Part shown: positions 9,736-19,752 of the stretch, piece by piece
How positions within the stretch are numbered: the first letter of the stretch is position 1
How the letters are laid out: every line of letters begins with the position of its first letter
Assembly: GCF_003026395.1 (NCBI RefSeq)
Contig: NZ_PYOO01000001.1
Coordinates: 744,001-808,000, forward strand
Direction of reading: 5' to 3'
DNA: 64,000 nt
Source: Photobacterium iliopiscarium
Lineage (GTDB): Bacteria > Pseudomonadota > Gammaproteobacteria > Enterobacterales > Vibrionaceae
Notes under the pieces: model-generated
Seen by the model: only the letters and a program-made list of their open reading frames with translations
The model's database searches: none
What the model was told of the DNA's origin: nothing
Program-made: the position numbers and the translations under genes

Positions 9736-12700
9736 ATGGCCCTCTTAGATGTAATAACTAAAATGAAGTACCTCATTGTTTTTATATTATTAAGTGTGAG
9801 TTCAACAGTTTTTGGGTTAACTAATGCTGGTACAAAAATAATGAATCAGGCCATCATGACTTATTTTGACTCAACGACGGGTGAGAATATTCGAGTGCTT
9901 TCGAATATATCCCATATTAAAGTTGAAAAAGTATATGATGTTTCATTATCACCTGATACATCGGGAGATAATAAGACAGAAAAAAATGTTTCACCTGGTT
10001 CTATTGTTAGTATTCCTCATACAGTAACTAATACAGGTAATATTAAAGATAGCTATATTATTAATGTTAATAATCTAACTGATGATAATGGGGATCTTAC
10101 ATCACCGAGTGCAGACAATATAAAGATATATTTTGACACTAATGGTAATGGTATTCATGATCCCGGTGAGCCAGAGCTTAATAAAAACAGTGATGGAGAA
10201 TATATTTCTGGCCAGTTAAAGCCGGGTGAATCTATTAATATTGTTTACACTGTTGAGCTTCCAACAACAGATAAAAACAACGACTTCTATGATATTGATA
10301 CTGTTGTTACATCAATCAATGAACCTTCAGTTGAAAAAACCAGTTCGACTAAACTGACTGTGATTAATGGGCCTATTGTTAATTTAACCATTGAAAATTC
10401 ACCTATTTGTCAGCAACAAGTGACATCACTTTCTGAAATTGACTTTAGAGTCAATTATACCAGTGTTGGTCGCACCAAGCCTGAATCGGCAGCACTGCCG
10501 TATAATATTTTCGTTCAATCAGAAACCGCAGGTTCACAAGTAAAAGTTAGCCATACTGGTGTGTTAATCTCAGTAAAACTGCCTGCTAATATTTCTTTAT
10601 TACAAGATAAAGTGATTAATGGCCAGCCAGCTAAAGATCATTCACCAATAACCTTAGTTTCTCCTGAATACAATTTTGATGGCGGTGTGGTATTAGTCGG
10701 AATTAATAATAATTTTATTTTTGAACAAGATGACCATAATTTAGATTGGTATGAATATAGCTCTTGGGATGGTTTAGGTAATGTAGAAAAGGTGGGTTTT
10801 TTAGTTAAGCCTGATTATATGAAACCAAATACATCAGGACATTTCTCTTATTATGCGCAAGTTAATGATGTGCGAGGAACTGTTCCATTTAAAATATACA
10901 GCGAAGCTGAAGTTAATTTATCATCAACAGCTGAAAATATTTCAAGAAGTGGTGAAGCCTGTAATACCTTAGTAGGTAAAGAAGATGATAATTTAATTGA
11001 TTTTGAGCTTATTGATAATGATGTATTAGACCCAAATAGTGCTTTTACAATTTTATACAGTAATCACGAACATTTTATTCCTACAAACTTTTATTATCAT
11101 TCAAGTTCAGCTGGATTTGATTCAAAATTTGATGGTGTTCATGCCCAAATTATTCTTCCGCAAGGTAATGAACATGCGTCCACCATTGATATTATTGGTC
11201 CTAAATCTTCCAATTATCCCGTAACATTACGATCAAGTGAAGGCGATTCGTTTTATTGGATTTTTGCTGAAACAGGCCCGAATACCGGTATTTTCAGAAG
11301 TGTTATTCCTGTGCATGCGGTATCGCCAAAGGACAATTATATTCGACCAGGTGGTAACCATTGCTTAGATGATATTTCAATTCCTTGGCGTACAGGTGAA
11401 ATAAGTCGCACGGCATTATTGTCTAATATTGATAACACCATTAATTTTAAAGGTTTTGATCTAAACGGTTCGACAGCAGATGATTGTGAGATTCAATCAA
11501 ATCCAAATGATGAATTAGTGATTGAAGTCTTTGATCCTAAAAATAACAATAGAATTATTCTGACCGATTTAGCTTATATCAGCCCTCAATTTGTGGTTTT
11601 TGATGCGACTAATTTTAACGGTGTAGAAAATGCGATAGTGAAGTTTTATCAAACAGAAAATAATGTAGCACCAACAGCAAAAGTGCGAGTGCCAAATGTT
11701 GATGGCTTAGTCCCTGTTGCTGAAGTGATATCAGATGTTGATGGTCGAGTGTTATTTCCTAAATTAGCCTCAATTAATGGTAATCAATATTATATTTCGG
11801 TTGAGCCACCACAAACGCATGTGTGGCCATCGGCTTATACAACGTTAGCGAATTTTAATATTCATAATGTTACCCCGATGTCATATGGCCCATATGGTAA
11901 TGATGATATTGAAAATTCAGGTTTATTCCCTATTACGGTGAGAGATCGGGTTGATACGTTTGATATACCGCTAGACCCCAAAAGTTTAGATCGTAGATTA
12001 ACCATTCAAAAAGATGCTGATAAAGATAACGCAGAAATTGGTAGCTTCGTTAAATATTCAGTAACGATTAAAAATAACCTACCAGACAGTCAATTATTTG
12101 ATGCACAAGTTTTTGATTCAATGCCATATGGTTTTAAATATATGGAAGGCAGTACTCGATTAAATGATCAACCTTATAAAGATCCAGTACGTATTGATAC
12201 TTATACATATCGTTTTGATATTGGGACATTAAGTGGCAGTACACAACCGCCTGAAAATGGTAGCTATAAATTAACCTATGTTTTGCAACTAACAGCAGGT
12301 GCTATAGATTCAGATGGTATCAACTCTGTTTATGTTAATGCAGCGACCTTTGGTGGTACTACGGATTCCCGTCTTACTTCTAATATTGATAAATACCAAG
12401 TTAAGGTTACCCAAACGGGAGTGATGTCAGATAGAGGCATTATTTTCGGTAAAGTTTTTGTTGATGCACAGTGTAACGACATCATGAAAAATCAGATGTG
12501 GCCTATTGGTGGAGTGAAAATATATTTAGAAACGGGTGATTATGTTATCACTGATGAAAATGGTCAGTATTCAATGTTTGGTGTTAAGGCGGGTAATCAT
12601 GTCATGAAAGTTGACAAACAAACCCTACCTTTAGGCATTGAATTAGAGCCAACAGATACACGTAATGCTGGAAAAGGCGATTCTCGATTTGTTGATATGC

Positions 12701-15700
12701 GACGTGGTGAAATGCATCGTGCAGATTTTGTCGCGCCATGTCCGGTAGAAAATCAAGAAGCGGTTTATCAAGAATTAAAGGAAAGAAACACCAATATAAA
12801 TGGTGAGTGGCTATTTAAAACAGCAGAGAATTTTAAAGGATTACAATATGATGCCAAACCAAAAGCATTAAAAGCAGATGAATTACAAGCCGGCGTTATT
12901 AGTGGGCCGTCAACCGCTGCTGACAATGCTTCTCAAACGTCAGCATCTACTTCCTCTTTAACTGTATTTAAAGGTTATGCATTAGAGTCACGTAAAGGTA
13001 GTAACGAAGATCTTGCGAGTATGATTACGTTATATCCAAAATCAGTACAAGATGAGGCTTATATTTATCCAAGCACTGATAAATTATCATCCATTCGTTT
13101 TGGCTTTAGTGATTCACAAGAAAAGCTTAACGATTTGAGAACGGCATTATCGCTTTACAAAATTAAAACTGAAATAGTGCCAACGGCATACAATAACATT
13201 CCGAAAGAAGCTAAGTTTAGAATTGATAATATTCTACAAGATGTTATTCCATTGCCTGAAAGTGAAGCGAAAAATATTACTCGAGCAGAAGCAGAATCAG
13301 GCGCATGGTATTGGCCAACCAATGATTATAGCTATGATGGCCGTTTCATTGCCGTTATTCGAGGTGATGTTGAGCCGACACTGTATGTTAATGGCAAGGC
13401 AGTCAATGTTGATCAATTAGGTGAGCGTATTATTAATAAACGTGAGAATGCTCAAATTGTTGGTTGGTATGGTATCCCATTAAGTGATGGCGATAACGTT
13501 GTTGAAATTAAAACGGTTGATCCATTTGGTAACGAGCGTCTTGTTTTAGGCAAAACGTTTTCTCATCCGAAATCGGCAAAGCGTATAAGTGTTGTCGCTG
13601 ATGGTGATGTATTACGTGCTGACGGTGGTCGTTCTGTTATTCCAGTTATTATTAAGTTGTATGATGACAATAATAATTTGGCACGTGGTACTTACTTTGT
13701 AACGCTAGATACCGATCAAGGTGATACTTGGTTAGACCCTGATATTCAAGAGAATGAAACGGGTCATCAAGTTCGTGTTATTAATGGTGAAAAAACCGTT
13801 TATTTACGCAGTACTGAAAATACGGGCCAAATTAATATCCAAGCGTCAGTTGAAGACTTCTCTGACAAAATCAAACTTTATCAAATTGCAGCTAAACGCC
13901 CATTATTTGTCTCAGGTATTGTAAATTATACCGGACGCTATGGCCGCTTTAGTGGAGAAAGACCGCCAGCTCAATTAGACGGTTATGAAAATAAAACCTA
14001 TAGCCATGACGAAAGAGCCGCCGCCTTTATTAAAGGTAATATTAAAGGTGGTATGCATTTAACGTTAAGTTATGACAGTGACAAGTCTGATGAAGAATTT
14101 TATCGCGAAATATCACCAGACAGCTATTACCCAATTCCAGGTGATGCAAGTATTAAAGGTTATGATGCTCGTAGTACCAGTAAGCTCTATGTGAAACTTG
14201 AAAAAGAACGCCATTTTGCAATGTGGGGCGATTATAGTACCGCAGATGGAACTGATGAGTCTGATATTGGACGTACAAGTCAGATCCTTAATGGCTTCAA
14301 TAGTATGTATAACGATGGAAAAATTACCGCACAATTATATGGTGCACGTCCTGAAGATTTACATAAAGTGATTGAGTTTAATGGTAACGGTACGGCAATG
14401 TTTTACAGTATCGGAGACACTCGCATTGTACGTCATTCTGATACTGTTACTTTAGTGACTTATGATCGAAATAATGCAGGTCTTGTTCTAAATCAGCAGT
14501 TATTAACCCGTTATATTGACTATACCATTGACTATTTTACGGGTGACATGCGCTTTAATCGTGTTATTCCAAGTTACGATTCTAATCTTAATCCTATCAA
14601 AGTGAGAGTGGCTTACGATGTGGATGGTGATGGTGATGCCTATACCGTTGCAGGTGCAAGACTCTCTTATTTATTCAGCCCTTATTTACTTGCTGGTTTG
14701 AGCTACGAATATAACGACAATGATGTTGAGGGCTATGATATAGGCAGCCTTTGGGTTAATTATGATTTTGATAATAAGACTCAAATAACCGCTTCTGTTG
14801 CGAGTATGTCGCATAAGGGTGATGAAAGTGCCAGTACGTTAACCACTGACACTCAAGATAAGCTTAAAAACGGCATGGCTTATAAATTACGCATTAATCG
14901 TGATTGGCATGCGCAAGCCGCGACTGAACTTGAATATGTTTATGCAGAAGAAGGGTTTACTAATACAACAGGTGGTGTAACGCCTGCTCGTCAAGAACTT
15001 CGTCTTCGCCATCGCCAGAAATTAACTGGATTAATGAATCTAAATATTGAAGCAACCCATTCTGAATCTCTAGCGCATAAAGAGAAGCAACAATCTATAG
15101 GGGCGACTGTCGACAGTAAGATTTTGGGATCACAATGGGTGACACGTTTAGGTTCTCGTTATATTAAAAATGAAACAGAAACTGATTCTGAGGAATATAC
15201 CACTGCAATAGTGGGTCTAGGTCGCACATTCAATTTATGGGGACGCCCTGGTCGGTTAGATACTGAATATGAGCAGAGTTTTGGTCATGATAGTAAGCGT
15301 CGTTTTAATGTAAAAGCAGATTGGAAAGTACATAAGCAAGCCAGTATCTATACTCAGTATGAATATATTGATTCTTTAAGTGGTATTAGTAATTTAGGTA
15401 GTGGTTCGACGAGCTTATTTACTGCTGGTATTGATGTTGATTGGCTTAATGGTGGCAGCACGTTCAGTGAATTTAGACAGCGAGGAGCATCTGATGGTCG
15501 TAGTCTTGAATTAGCGAATGGTTATCGTGGTCGGTTTGAAGTCATACCGGGTATCAGTGTTGATCCTGCGATTGAATATGTCGAAGTTATTGAAGGTGAA
15601 GGGACGTCTGGTGTTGCAGTCTCTCTTGGTTTAGCTGATGTACGTAATCCAAATTATAAAACCACAGGCCGTATAGAATATCGCCATGGTGAATCTGAAG

Positions 15701-16317
15701 ATTATTATGGAGTATTGGGCGCTTGGGTAACACGTTTAAGTCAAGATTGGAGTGGGCTTGTACGTGAAGAGTACCGCTATATTGATAAAGAAAATGCACA
15801 AAACACATGGAGTAATCATTTCAGCTTAGGTTTTGCTTATCGCCCAAGATTAAGCAATCGTTACCATTTATTAGGGGCTTATGAGTGGAAAACTGAGCGT
15901 AATGAGAGTACCCGTACCGCACATATTTTCTCAACCCATCAGAATTACCAATTATCGCCAGATTGGACAATATCTGGACGCGTTGGCTTGAAGTGGGAAG
16001 ACTTTACTGAATATGAGCAAGACTATGATTCAGTAGCAACCATTATTGATGGACGTGTGATTTATTATATTAATCGACGTTGGGATGTTGATGTGCATGG
16101 TGGCATGTTAGGTACGGATTGGTTTGATAGCCGTCGTTACTCTTTCGGTGTTGGTTTGAATTATCTTGTTATGAAAAATCTACGTGCAGGTATTGGTTAT
16201 AACGTAATAGGTTTTGATGATAATGACCTTGATCCACAAGGTTATAACTTGCAAGGTTTTTACTTTGAAATGATGTTTAAGCTTGATGAAGACTTATTTG
16301 GTTGGTTAAGCGAATAG
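9736..16317 (+). CDS. Giant DUF11 protein with predicted C-terminal outer-membrane beta-barrel
   Basis: About 2193 residues. The ATG at 9736 is five bases after GGAGAG; a GTG at 9730 is possible, and the signal peptide core begins at MKYLIVFILL. The N-terminal module (NAGTKIMNQAIMTYFDS, HTVTNTGNIKDSY) is shared with the proteins at 6327 and 16874. A central DUF11 domain (KDADKDNAEIGSFVKYSVTI) is followed by a carboxypeptidase-regulatory/SdrD-like domain (GGVKIYLETGDYVITDENGQ). From about residue 1390 the sequence becomes alternating hydrophobic/aromatic and polar strands with many Tyr and Trp, as in outer-membrane beta-barrels (for example YTGRYGRFSGE, GLSYEYNDND, GVGLNYLVMKN). An OmpA-like lipoprotein gene follows after 17 bases. 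I infer an outer-membrane anchor or exporter for the neighbouring repeat proteins. Confidence 0.8.
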   Translation: MALLDVITKMKYLIVFILLSVSSTVFGLTNAGTKIMNQAIMTYFDSTTGENIRVLSNISHIKVEKVYDVSLSPDTSGDNKTEKNVSPGSIVSIPHTVTNTGNIKDSYIINVNNLTDDNGDLTSPSADNIKIYFDTNGNGIHDPGEPELNKNSDGEYISGQLKPGESINIVYTVELPTTDKNNDFYDIDTVVTSINEPSVEKTSSTKLTVINGPIVNLTIENSPICQQQVTSLSEIDFRVNYTSVGRTKPESAALPYNIFVQSETAGSQVKVSHTGVLISVKLPANISLLQDKVINGQPAKDHSPITLVSPEYNFDGGVVLVGINNNFIFEQDDHNLDWYEYSSWDGLGNVEKVGFLVKPDYMKPNTSGHFSYYAQVNDVRGTVPFKIYSEAEVNLSSTAENISRSGEACNTLVGKEDDNLIDFELIDNDVLDPNSAFTILYSNHEHFIPTNFYYHSSSAGFDSKFDGVHAQIILPQGNEHASTIDIIGPKSSNYPVTLRSSEGDSFYWIFAETGPNTGIFRSVIPVHAVSPKDNYIRPGGNHCLDDISIPWRTGEISRTALLSNIDNTINFKGFDLNGSTADDCEIQSNPNDELVIEVFDPKNNNRIILTDLAYISPQFVVFDATNFNGVENAIVKFYQTENNVAPTAKVRVPNVDGLVPVAEVISDVDGRVLFPKLASINGNQYYISVEPPQTHVWPSAYTTLANFNIHNVTPMSYGPYGNDDIENSGLFPITVRDRVDTFDIPLDPKSLDRRLTIQKDADKDNAEIGSFVKYSVTIKNNLPDSQLFDAQVFDSMPYGFKYMEGSTRLNDQPYKDPVRIDTYTYRFDIGTLSGSTQPPENGSYKLTYVLQLTAGAIDSDGINSVYVNAATFGGTTDSRLTSNIDKYQVKVTQTGVMSDRGIIFGKVFVDAQCNDIMKNQMWPIGGVKIYLETGDYVITDENGQYSMFGVKAGNHVMKVDKQTLPLGIELEPTDTRNAGKGDSRFVDMRRGEMHRADFVAPCPVENQEAVYQELKERNTNINGEWLFKTAENFKGLQYDAKPKALKADELQAGVISGPSTAADNASQTSASTSSLTVFKGYALESRKGSNEDLASMITLYPKSVQDEAYIYPSTDKLSSIRFGFSDSQEKLNDLRTALSLYKIKTEIVPTAYNNIPKEAKFRIDNILQDVIPLPESEAKNITRAEAESGAWYWPTNDYSYDGRFIAVIRGDVEPTLYVNGKAVNVDQLGERIINKRENAQIVGWYGIPLSDGDNVVEIKTVDPFGNERLVLGKTFSHPKSAKRISVVADGDVLRADGGRSVIPVIIKLYDDNNNLARGTYFVTLDTDQGDTWLDPDIQENETGHQVRVINGEKTVYLRSTENTGQINIQASVEDFSDKIKLYQIAAKRPLFVSGIVNYTGRYGRFSGERPPAQLDGYENKTYSHDERAAAFIKGNIKGGMHLTLSYDSDKSDEEFYREISPDSYYPIPGDASIKGYDARSTSKLYVKLEKERHFAMWGDYSTADGTDESDIGRTSQILNGFNSMYNDGKITAQLYGARPEDLHKVIEFNGNGTAMFYSIGDTRIVRHSDTVTLVTYDRNNAGLVLNQQLLTRYIDYTIDYFTGDMRFNRVIPSYDSNLNPIKVRVAYDVDGDGDAYTVAGARLSYLFSPYLLAGLSYEYNDNDVEGYDIGSLWVNYDFDNKTQITASVASMSHKGDESASTLTTDTQDKLKNGMAYKLRINRDWHAQAATELEYVYAEEGFTNTTGGVTPARQELRLRHRQKLTGLMNLNIEATHSESLAHKEKQQSIGATVDSKILGSQWVTRLGSRYIKNETETDSEEYTTAIVGLGRTFNLWGRPGRLDTEYEQSFGHDSKRRFNVKADWKVHKQASIYTQYEYIDSLSGISNLGSGSTSLFTAGIDVDWLNGGSTFSEFRQRGASDGRSLELANGYRGRFEVIPGISVDPAIEYVEVIEGEGTSGVAVSLGLADVRNPNYKTTGRIEYRHGESEDYYGVLGAWVTRLSQDWSGLVREEYRYIDKENAQNTWSNHFSLGFAYRPRLSNRYHLLGAYEWKTERNESTRTAHIFSTHQNYQLSPDWTISGRVGLKWEDFTEYEQDYDSVATIIDGRVIYYINRRWDVDVHGGMLGTDWFDSRRYSFGVGLNYLVMKNLRAGIGYNVIGFDDNDLDPQGYNLQGFYFEMMFKLDEDLFGWLSE

Positions 16318-16334
16318 TGGTGAGGAATGTAATC

Positions 16335-16856
16335 ATGAAATTATTAACAACTTCTTTATTATTTTTAAGTGTAGGGATTTCAGGCTGTGTTTCTAATCAA
16401 GCTATTTATGCCGACTATGGTGATCTTGCTTGTGGCAATACAACAACAGTTATCGACGGTCATTATTGGCCAACCGTCGTTAATTTTGACTTTGATAAAA
16501 AATCGCTAGATGTACAACAACAACATGCATTAGATCAAGCTGCACAATTATTGAAAGCGAATCCTACATTAAATGTGGCTGTTATTGGTTCTGCTGATAA
16601 TTCAGGGAAAGCAGGATATAACGACCAATTAGCAAAAGCGCGCGCTAACGTTGTTGCAAATTATTTACAACGGCAAGGGCTTGCTGCACACCGTATCGTG
16701 ACATTAGGTTCAGGATCAAGAGAACCGTTTATTGTCTCAAATAATCAAACAAACAATCGAGTCAATCGTCGCACGCAACTGATTCTTTTAGGTGACGATT
16801 TTAATCCGGTTAGTATGCAATACAACTCAGTGGCTAGTCATTCTAGTGCACAATAG
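16335..16856 (+). CDS. OmpA/Pal-like peptidoglycan-binding lipoprotein
   Basis: The start at 16335 is preceded by GAGGA and gives a lipoprotein signal with lipobox ISGC (Cys near residue 18). After a short linker comes an OmpA C-terminal domain (residues about 50-165): VNFDFDKKSLD at its start, VIGSADNSGKAGYNDQLAKAR in the middle (split here by the family's usual Asn/Leu/Ala helix) and NNRVNRRTQL at its end, the region that carries the conserved Asp and Arg used to hold diaminopimelate. At 173 residues it is Pal-sized. It sits between the beta-barrel giant and the last repeat protein with 17-base gaps on both sides, so it probably tethers that outer-membrane complex to the cell wall. It is not the pal of a tol operon, since no tol genes are near. 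Confidence 0.88.
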   Translation: MKLLTTSLLFLSVGISGCVSNQAIYADYGDLACGNTTTVIDGHYWPTVVNFDFDKKSLDVQQQHALDQAAQLLKANPTLNVAVIGSADNSGKAGYNDQLAKARANVVANYLQRQGLAAHRIVTLGSGSREPFIVSNNQTNNRVNRRTQLILLGDDFNPVSMQYNSVASHSSAQ

Positions 16857-16873
16857 GGAAGGGGGAGCTTCAT

Positions 16874-19633
16874 ATGAATGTCTTCAAGGGAATCGCCAAA
16901 ATAGGTATAACCGTTGTTGCTAGTGCCAGCTTCGCTGTAATGGCTTTAACTGAATCTGGTACAGTGATTAAAAATCAAGCTGGTGCTACGTATCGGGATA
17001 GTGCCAATATTTTACGTAGCACAACATCTAATTTAGTTGAAACCCTTGTTCAGCCTGTTGCTGCACTGACATTGATTAATGATCAATCGAAGTTAGGTGC
17101 TCCTGGTCGAACGGTGACATTCAATCATGTATTAACGAATACCGGTAATAATACCGATTCTTTTGTACTTGATGTTGTTATACCTGCTTCTGTTATTAGT
17201 GCTGCAACTATTTATCCTGATGAAAATAACGATGGTGTTGCTGATCCTGGTTCATCACCAATAGCTTCAGGTTCTGTGATTGGTCCATTAGCTGCGGGTG
17301 AAAGTTTTGAATTTGTTATTGTGGCTGATATTGATGCTACTGCGACAATTAATTCATCGGATGCGCTAACGGTGACTGCAACTAGCCAAGCGGTGAGTGT
17401 TGATGGTATTTCTGTGGCAAATGGCGGTGTAGGAATACAGACAAATACTGATACCGTAACAGCAACCAATTTACCGATTGTTGAAATTTCGAAAGCATTA
17501 AGTGCCAATGTTGGTGCATCACCAAGTGGACCACATACAGTAACATTTACGTACACGAATGTGGGTCTTACTGATATGGATCCGTTACAGACTAATGGTG
17601 TTATTTTAAAGGATGTTCTGCCCGAAGGGATGCGCTTTAATGGTGCGGTATCTTGGAGTTTATCAGGAACAACAATCACCGCTTCTGGTGCAACGATAGG
17701 TGGAAGTGAAACAACAGGCGATCAAGATTTACTCTTTACGACGTGTATAGCACCGAGTGGGCTTTGTTCTGATAATGATGAAATTCAATTTGTAATGGAT
17801 GGTTTAGCTGCCGATGAATCAGCGACAATAACATTTGAAGTGAATATAGAGTCAGGCCTTTCTGCAACAACATTGTATAACCAAGGTATTTATGGTTTTG
17901 ATGAAGATAATAACGGTACCGTTGATACTGGTGAGTTAGATTCAACGAATACTAATAGAGTGCCATTTTTAATTACGTCTAATTATGCGGTTATTGCTAA
18001 CAATGGTGGTTGTGACGTTGGTACTGATAATAATTGTGATGCACTCGATGACACTAATCATGAGATTGTTGAGATAGCATCCGCCTCGCAAGGTGCGCGA
18101 GTCAGTTTTACCAATTACATTTGGAATACAGGTAATGATGAAGATATTTTTAATGTCACTATTGAATCGTCAACATTTCCGAGTGGTACCAGTTTTTTCT
18201 TATACAAAAGTGATGGCGTAACCCCATTAATTGACACTGATAATGACAGTAATCCTGATACGGGTATTATTCCTGCTGTTGGCGAAACATGTCCATCATA
18301 CTTAGTGACTGATAGTAATGGTGTGTGTGGATATAAAGTTATACTGATTGCAACACTTCCCGCTTCAGCTACAGGTGGCCCATACCAAACGGTTAAACGT
18401 GCAAGATCGTCAAACGATACCTCAAAAACAAATACTGTTATTGATCGTTTGGGCGAAATCGTGGCAAGTACAGTTGATTTAACTAATAATCTGAGAGCAG
18501 AAACTGGGTTAACCGTTGAAGATAACTGTGATGCTGTTGATGATAATTGTGGCTTTGGTGCGGGTCCTGAAGCGGCGGCTGTTACAACAAATACCGCACT
18601 ACCTGGTGCAACTACTCGGTTTACGTTATATGTCACTAATAAGTCAGACGCAGCTGAAAGTTATGAGTTGCAATACAGTGGCTCAAATTTTGCGGTCAAT
18701 ACCATGCCTGTTGATTGGACTGTTGTGTTTAAAAATGCTGACAATGAAGTAATTACCAATATTCCAGTATTAGGTCCTGATGATGCGGTCGTTGTTTATG
18801 CGGATGTAACGGTTCCCGTGGATGCAGAATCTGTCACTCAAGATATTTATTTTAAAGTGTTTTCTCCAACGACAAACGCAGAAGATATTAAACATGATGC
18901 GGTCATGGTTGATAATAGTAATCAATGTCTAGCCTTTGGTCCTCCTAATTCAAATGGGGTGACTTTTGCAGGAGGGAGCATTGTTTATAAACATATATTA
19001 AATAATCTCAGTAATGATGAGTTCTTAAATATAGCGCTTACTGTTGCTAACTCAAATGCTGGTTTTTCTACTGTTATTTATGAAGATACTGATAATGATA
19101 ATGTACTGACAGGGGCTGATAATGCGATAACGTCAGTGGCTTCTCTTGCTGGTGGTGCGCAGAAAGTTTTATTTATAAAGGTTCTTGTACCAGCGAATAC
19201 CCCACAGGGAACGGATAACATTACAACCGTTGAAACTATTGTTAGCTGTGGAACATTACAAGTGATTGATACAACAACCGTTGCTAATACGAATATGAAG
19301 GTAACTAAAGAACAGACACCTGATTTAAATTGTGATGGGCTATCAGATACTAATGTTTATGTTACTACAAACTTCGCTATAGCACCTGGACAGTGCATTA
19401 TGTATCGATTAACAACAGAAAATATTGCAATTGAAGAAGCTCGTAACGTGACCTTAACTGATGCCACACCTGCTTATACAACATTTAATGTTATAGGAAC
19501 GTTACCCAACATATCTGAAGGGACAATAAATACGATTACTAATGGTTCTACAGGGGCAATTATAGGAACGATTGGAAGTGTCGCTCCTGGTGAATCAGAG
19601 GAATTGATTTTCGGTATTCGTATTGATAACTAG
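16874..19633 (+). CDS. Large secreted DUF11 repeat protein (919 aa)
   Basis: A strong GGAAGGGGGAG ribosome site precedes the ATG. The signal peptide ends near residue 24 (SASFAVMA). The N-terminal module ESGTVIKNQAGATYRDS then HVLTNTGNNTDSF is the same as in the proteins at 6327 and 9736. The body is a series of Ig-like DUF11 domains with calcium-type loops (DENNDGVADPGS, DTDNDSNPDTG) and paired cysteines. The C-terminal part repeats the layout of the 1088-residue protein: LNCDGLSDT, then APGQC, then a last DUF11 domain ending FGIRIDN. Last gene of the cluster, followed by a good terminator. Probably a structural partner of the 1088-residue paralogue on the cell surface. Function inferred from context only. 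Confidence 0.85.
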   Translation: MNVFKGIAKIGITVVASASFAVMALTESGTVIKNQAGATYRDSANILRSTTSNLVETLVQPVAALTLINDQSKLGAPGRTVTFNHVLTNTGNNTDSFVLDVVIPASVISAATIYPDENNDGVADPGSSPIASGSVIGPLAAGESFEFVIVADIDATATINSSDALTVTATSQAVSVDGISVANGGVGIQTNTDTVTATNLPIVEISKALSANVGASPSGPHTVTFTYTNVGLTDMDPLQTNGVILKDVLPEGMRFNGAVSWSLSGTTITASGATIGGSETTGDQDLLFTTCIAPSGLCSDNDEIQFVMDGLAADESATITFEVNIESGLSATTLYNQGIYGFDEDNNGTVDTGELDSTNTNRVPFLITSNYAVIANNGGCDVGTDNNCDALDDTNHEIVEIASASQGARVSFTNYIWNTGNDEDIFNVTIESSTFPSGTSFFLYKSDGVTPLIDTDNDSNPDTGIIPAVGETCPSYLVTDSNGVCGYKVILIATLPASATGGPYQTVKRARSSNDTSKTNTVIDRLGEIVASTVDLTNNLRAETGLTVEDNCDAVDDNCGFGAGPEAAAVTTNTALPGATTRFTLYVTNKSDAAESYELQYSGSNFAVNTMPVDWTVVFKNADNEVITNIPVLGPDDAVVVYADVTVPVDAESVTQDIYFKVFSPTTNAEDIKHDAVMVDNSNQCLAFGPPNSNGVTFAGGSIVYKHILNNLSNDEFLNIALTVANSNAGFSTVIYEDTDNDNVLTGADNAITSVASLAGGAQKVLFIKVLVPANTPQGTDNITTVETIVSCGTLQVIDTTTVANTNMKVTKEQTPDLNCDGLSDTNVYVTTNFAIAPGQCIMYRLTTENIAIEEARNVTLTDATPAYTTFNVIGTLPNISEGTINTITNGSTGAIIGTIGSVAPGESEELIFGIRIDN

Positions 19634-19658
19634 TTATCGTTTACTTGTAGCGGCAATG

Positions 19659-19692
19659 CTTGCTTGATGTTATATCAAGCAAGTTTTTTTTA
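19659..19692 (+). terminator. Rho-independent terminator ending the DUF11 operon
   Basis: Perfect 10-base stem CTTGCTTGAT/ATCAAGCAAG with a 5-base loop, followed by eight T residues, 25 bases after the stop codon. Confidence 0.9.
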
Positions 19693-19700
19693 TGAATAAG

Positions 19701-19731
19701 AAAAAGCCCAATATATATTATTGGGCTTTTT
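19701..19731 (-). terminator. Bidirectional terminator between converging genes
   Basis: AAAAAGCCCAATA/TATTGGGCTTTTT, a perfect 13-base stem with A and T runs on either side, works in both directions. It ends the Sel1 gene on the minus strand and backs up the preceding terminator. Confidence 0.85.
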
Positions 19732-19752
19732 AATTGTAAATAATTTAAAAAA

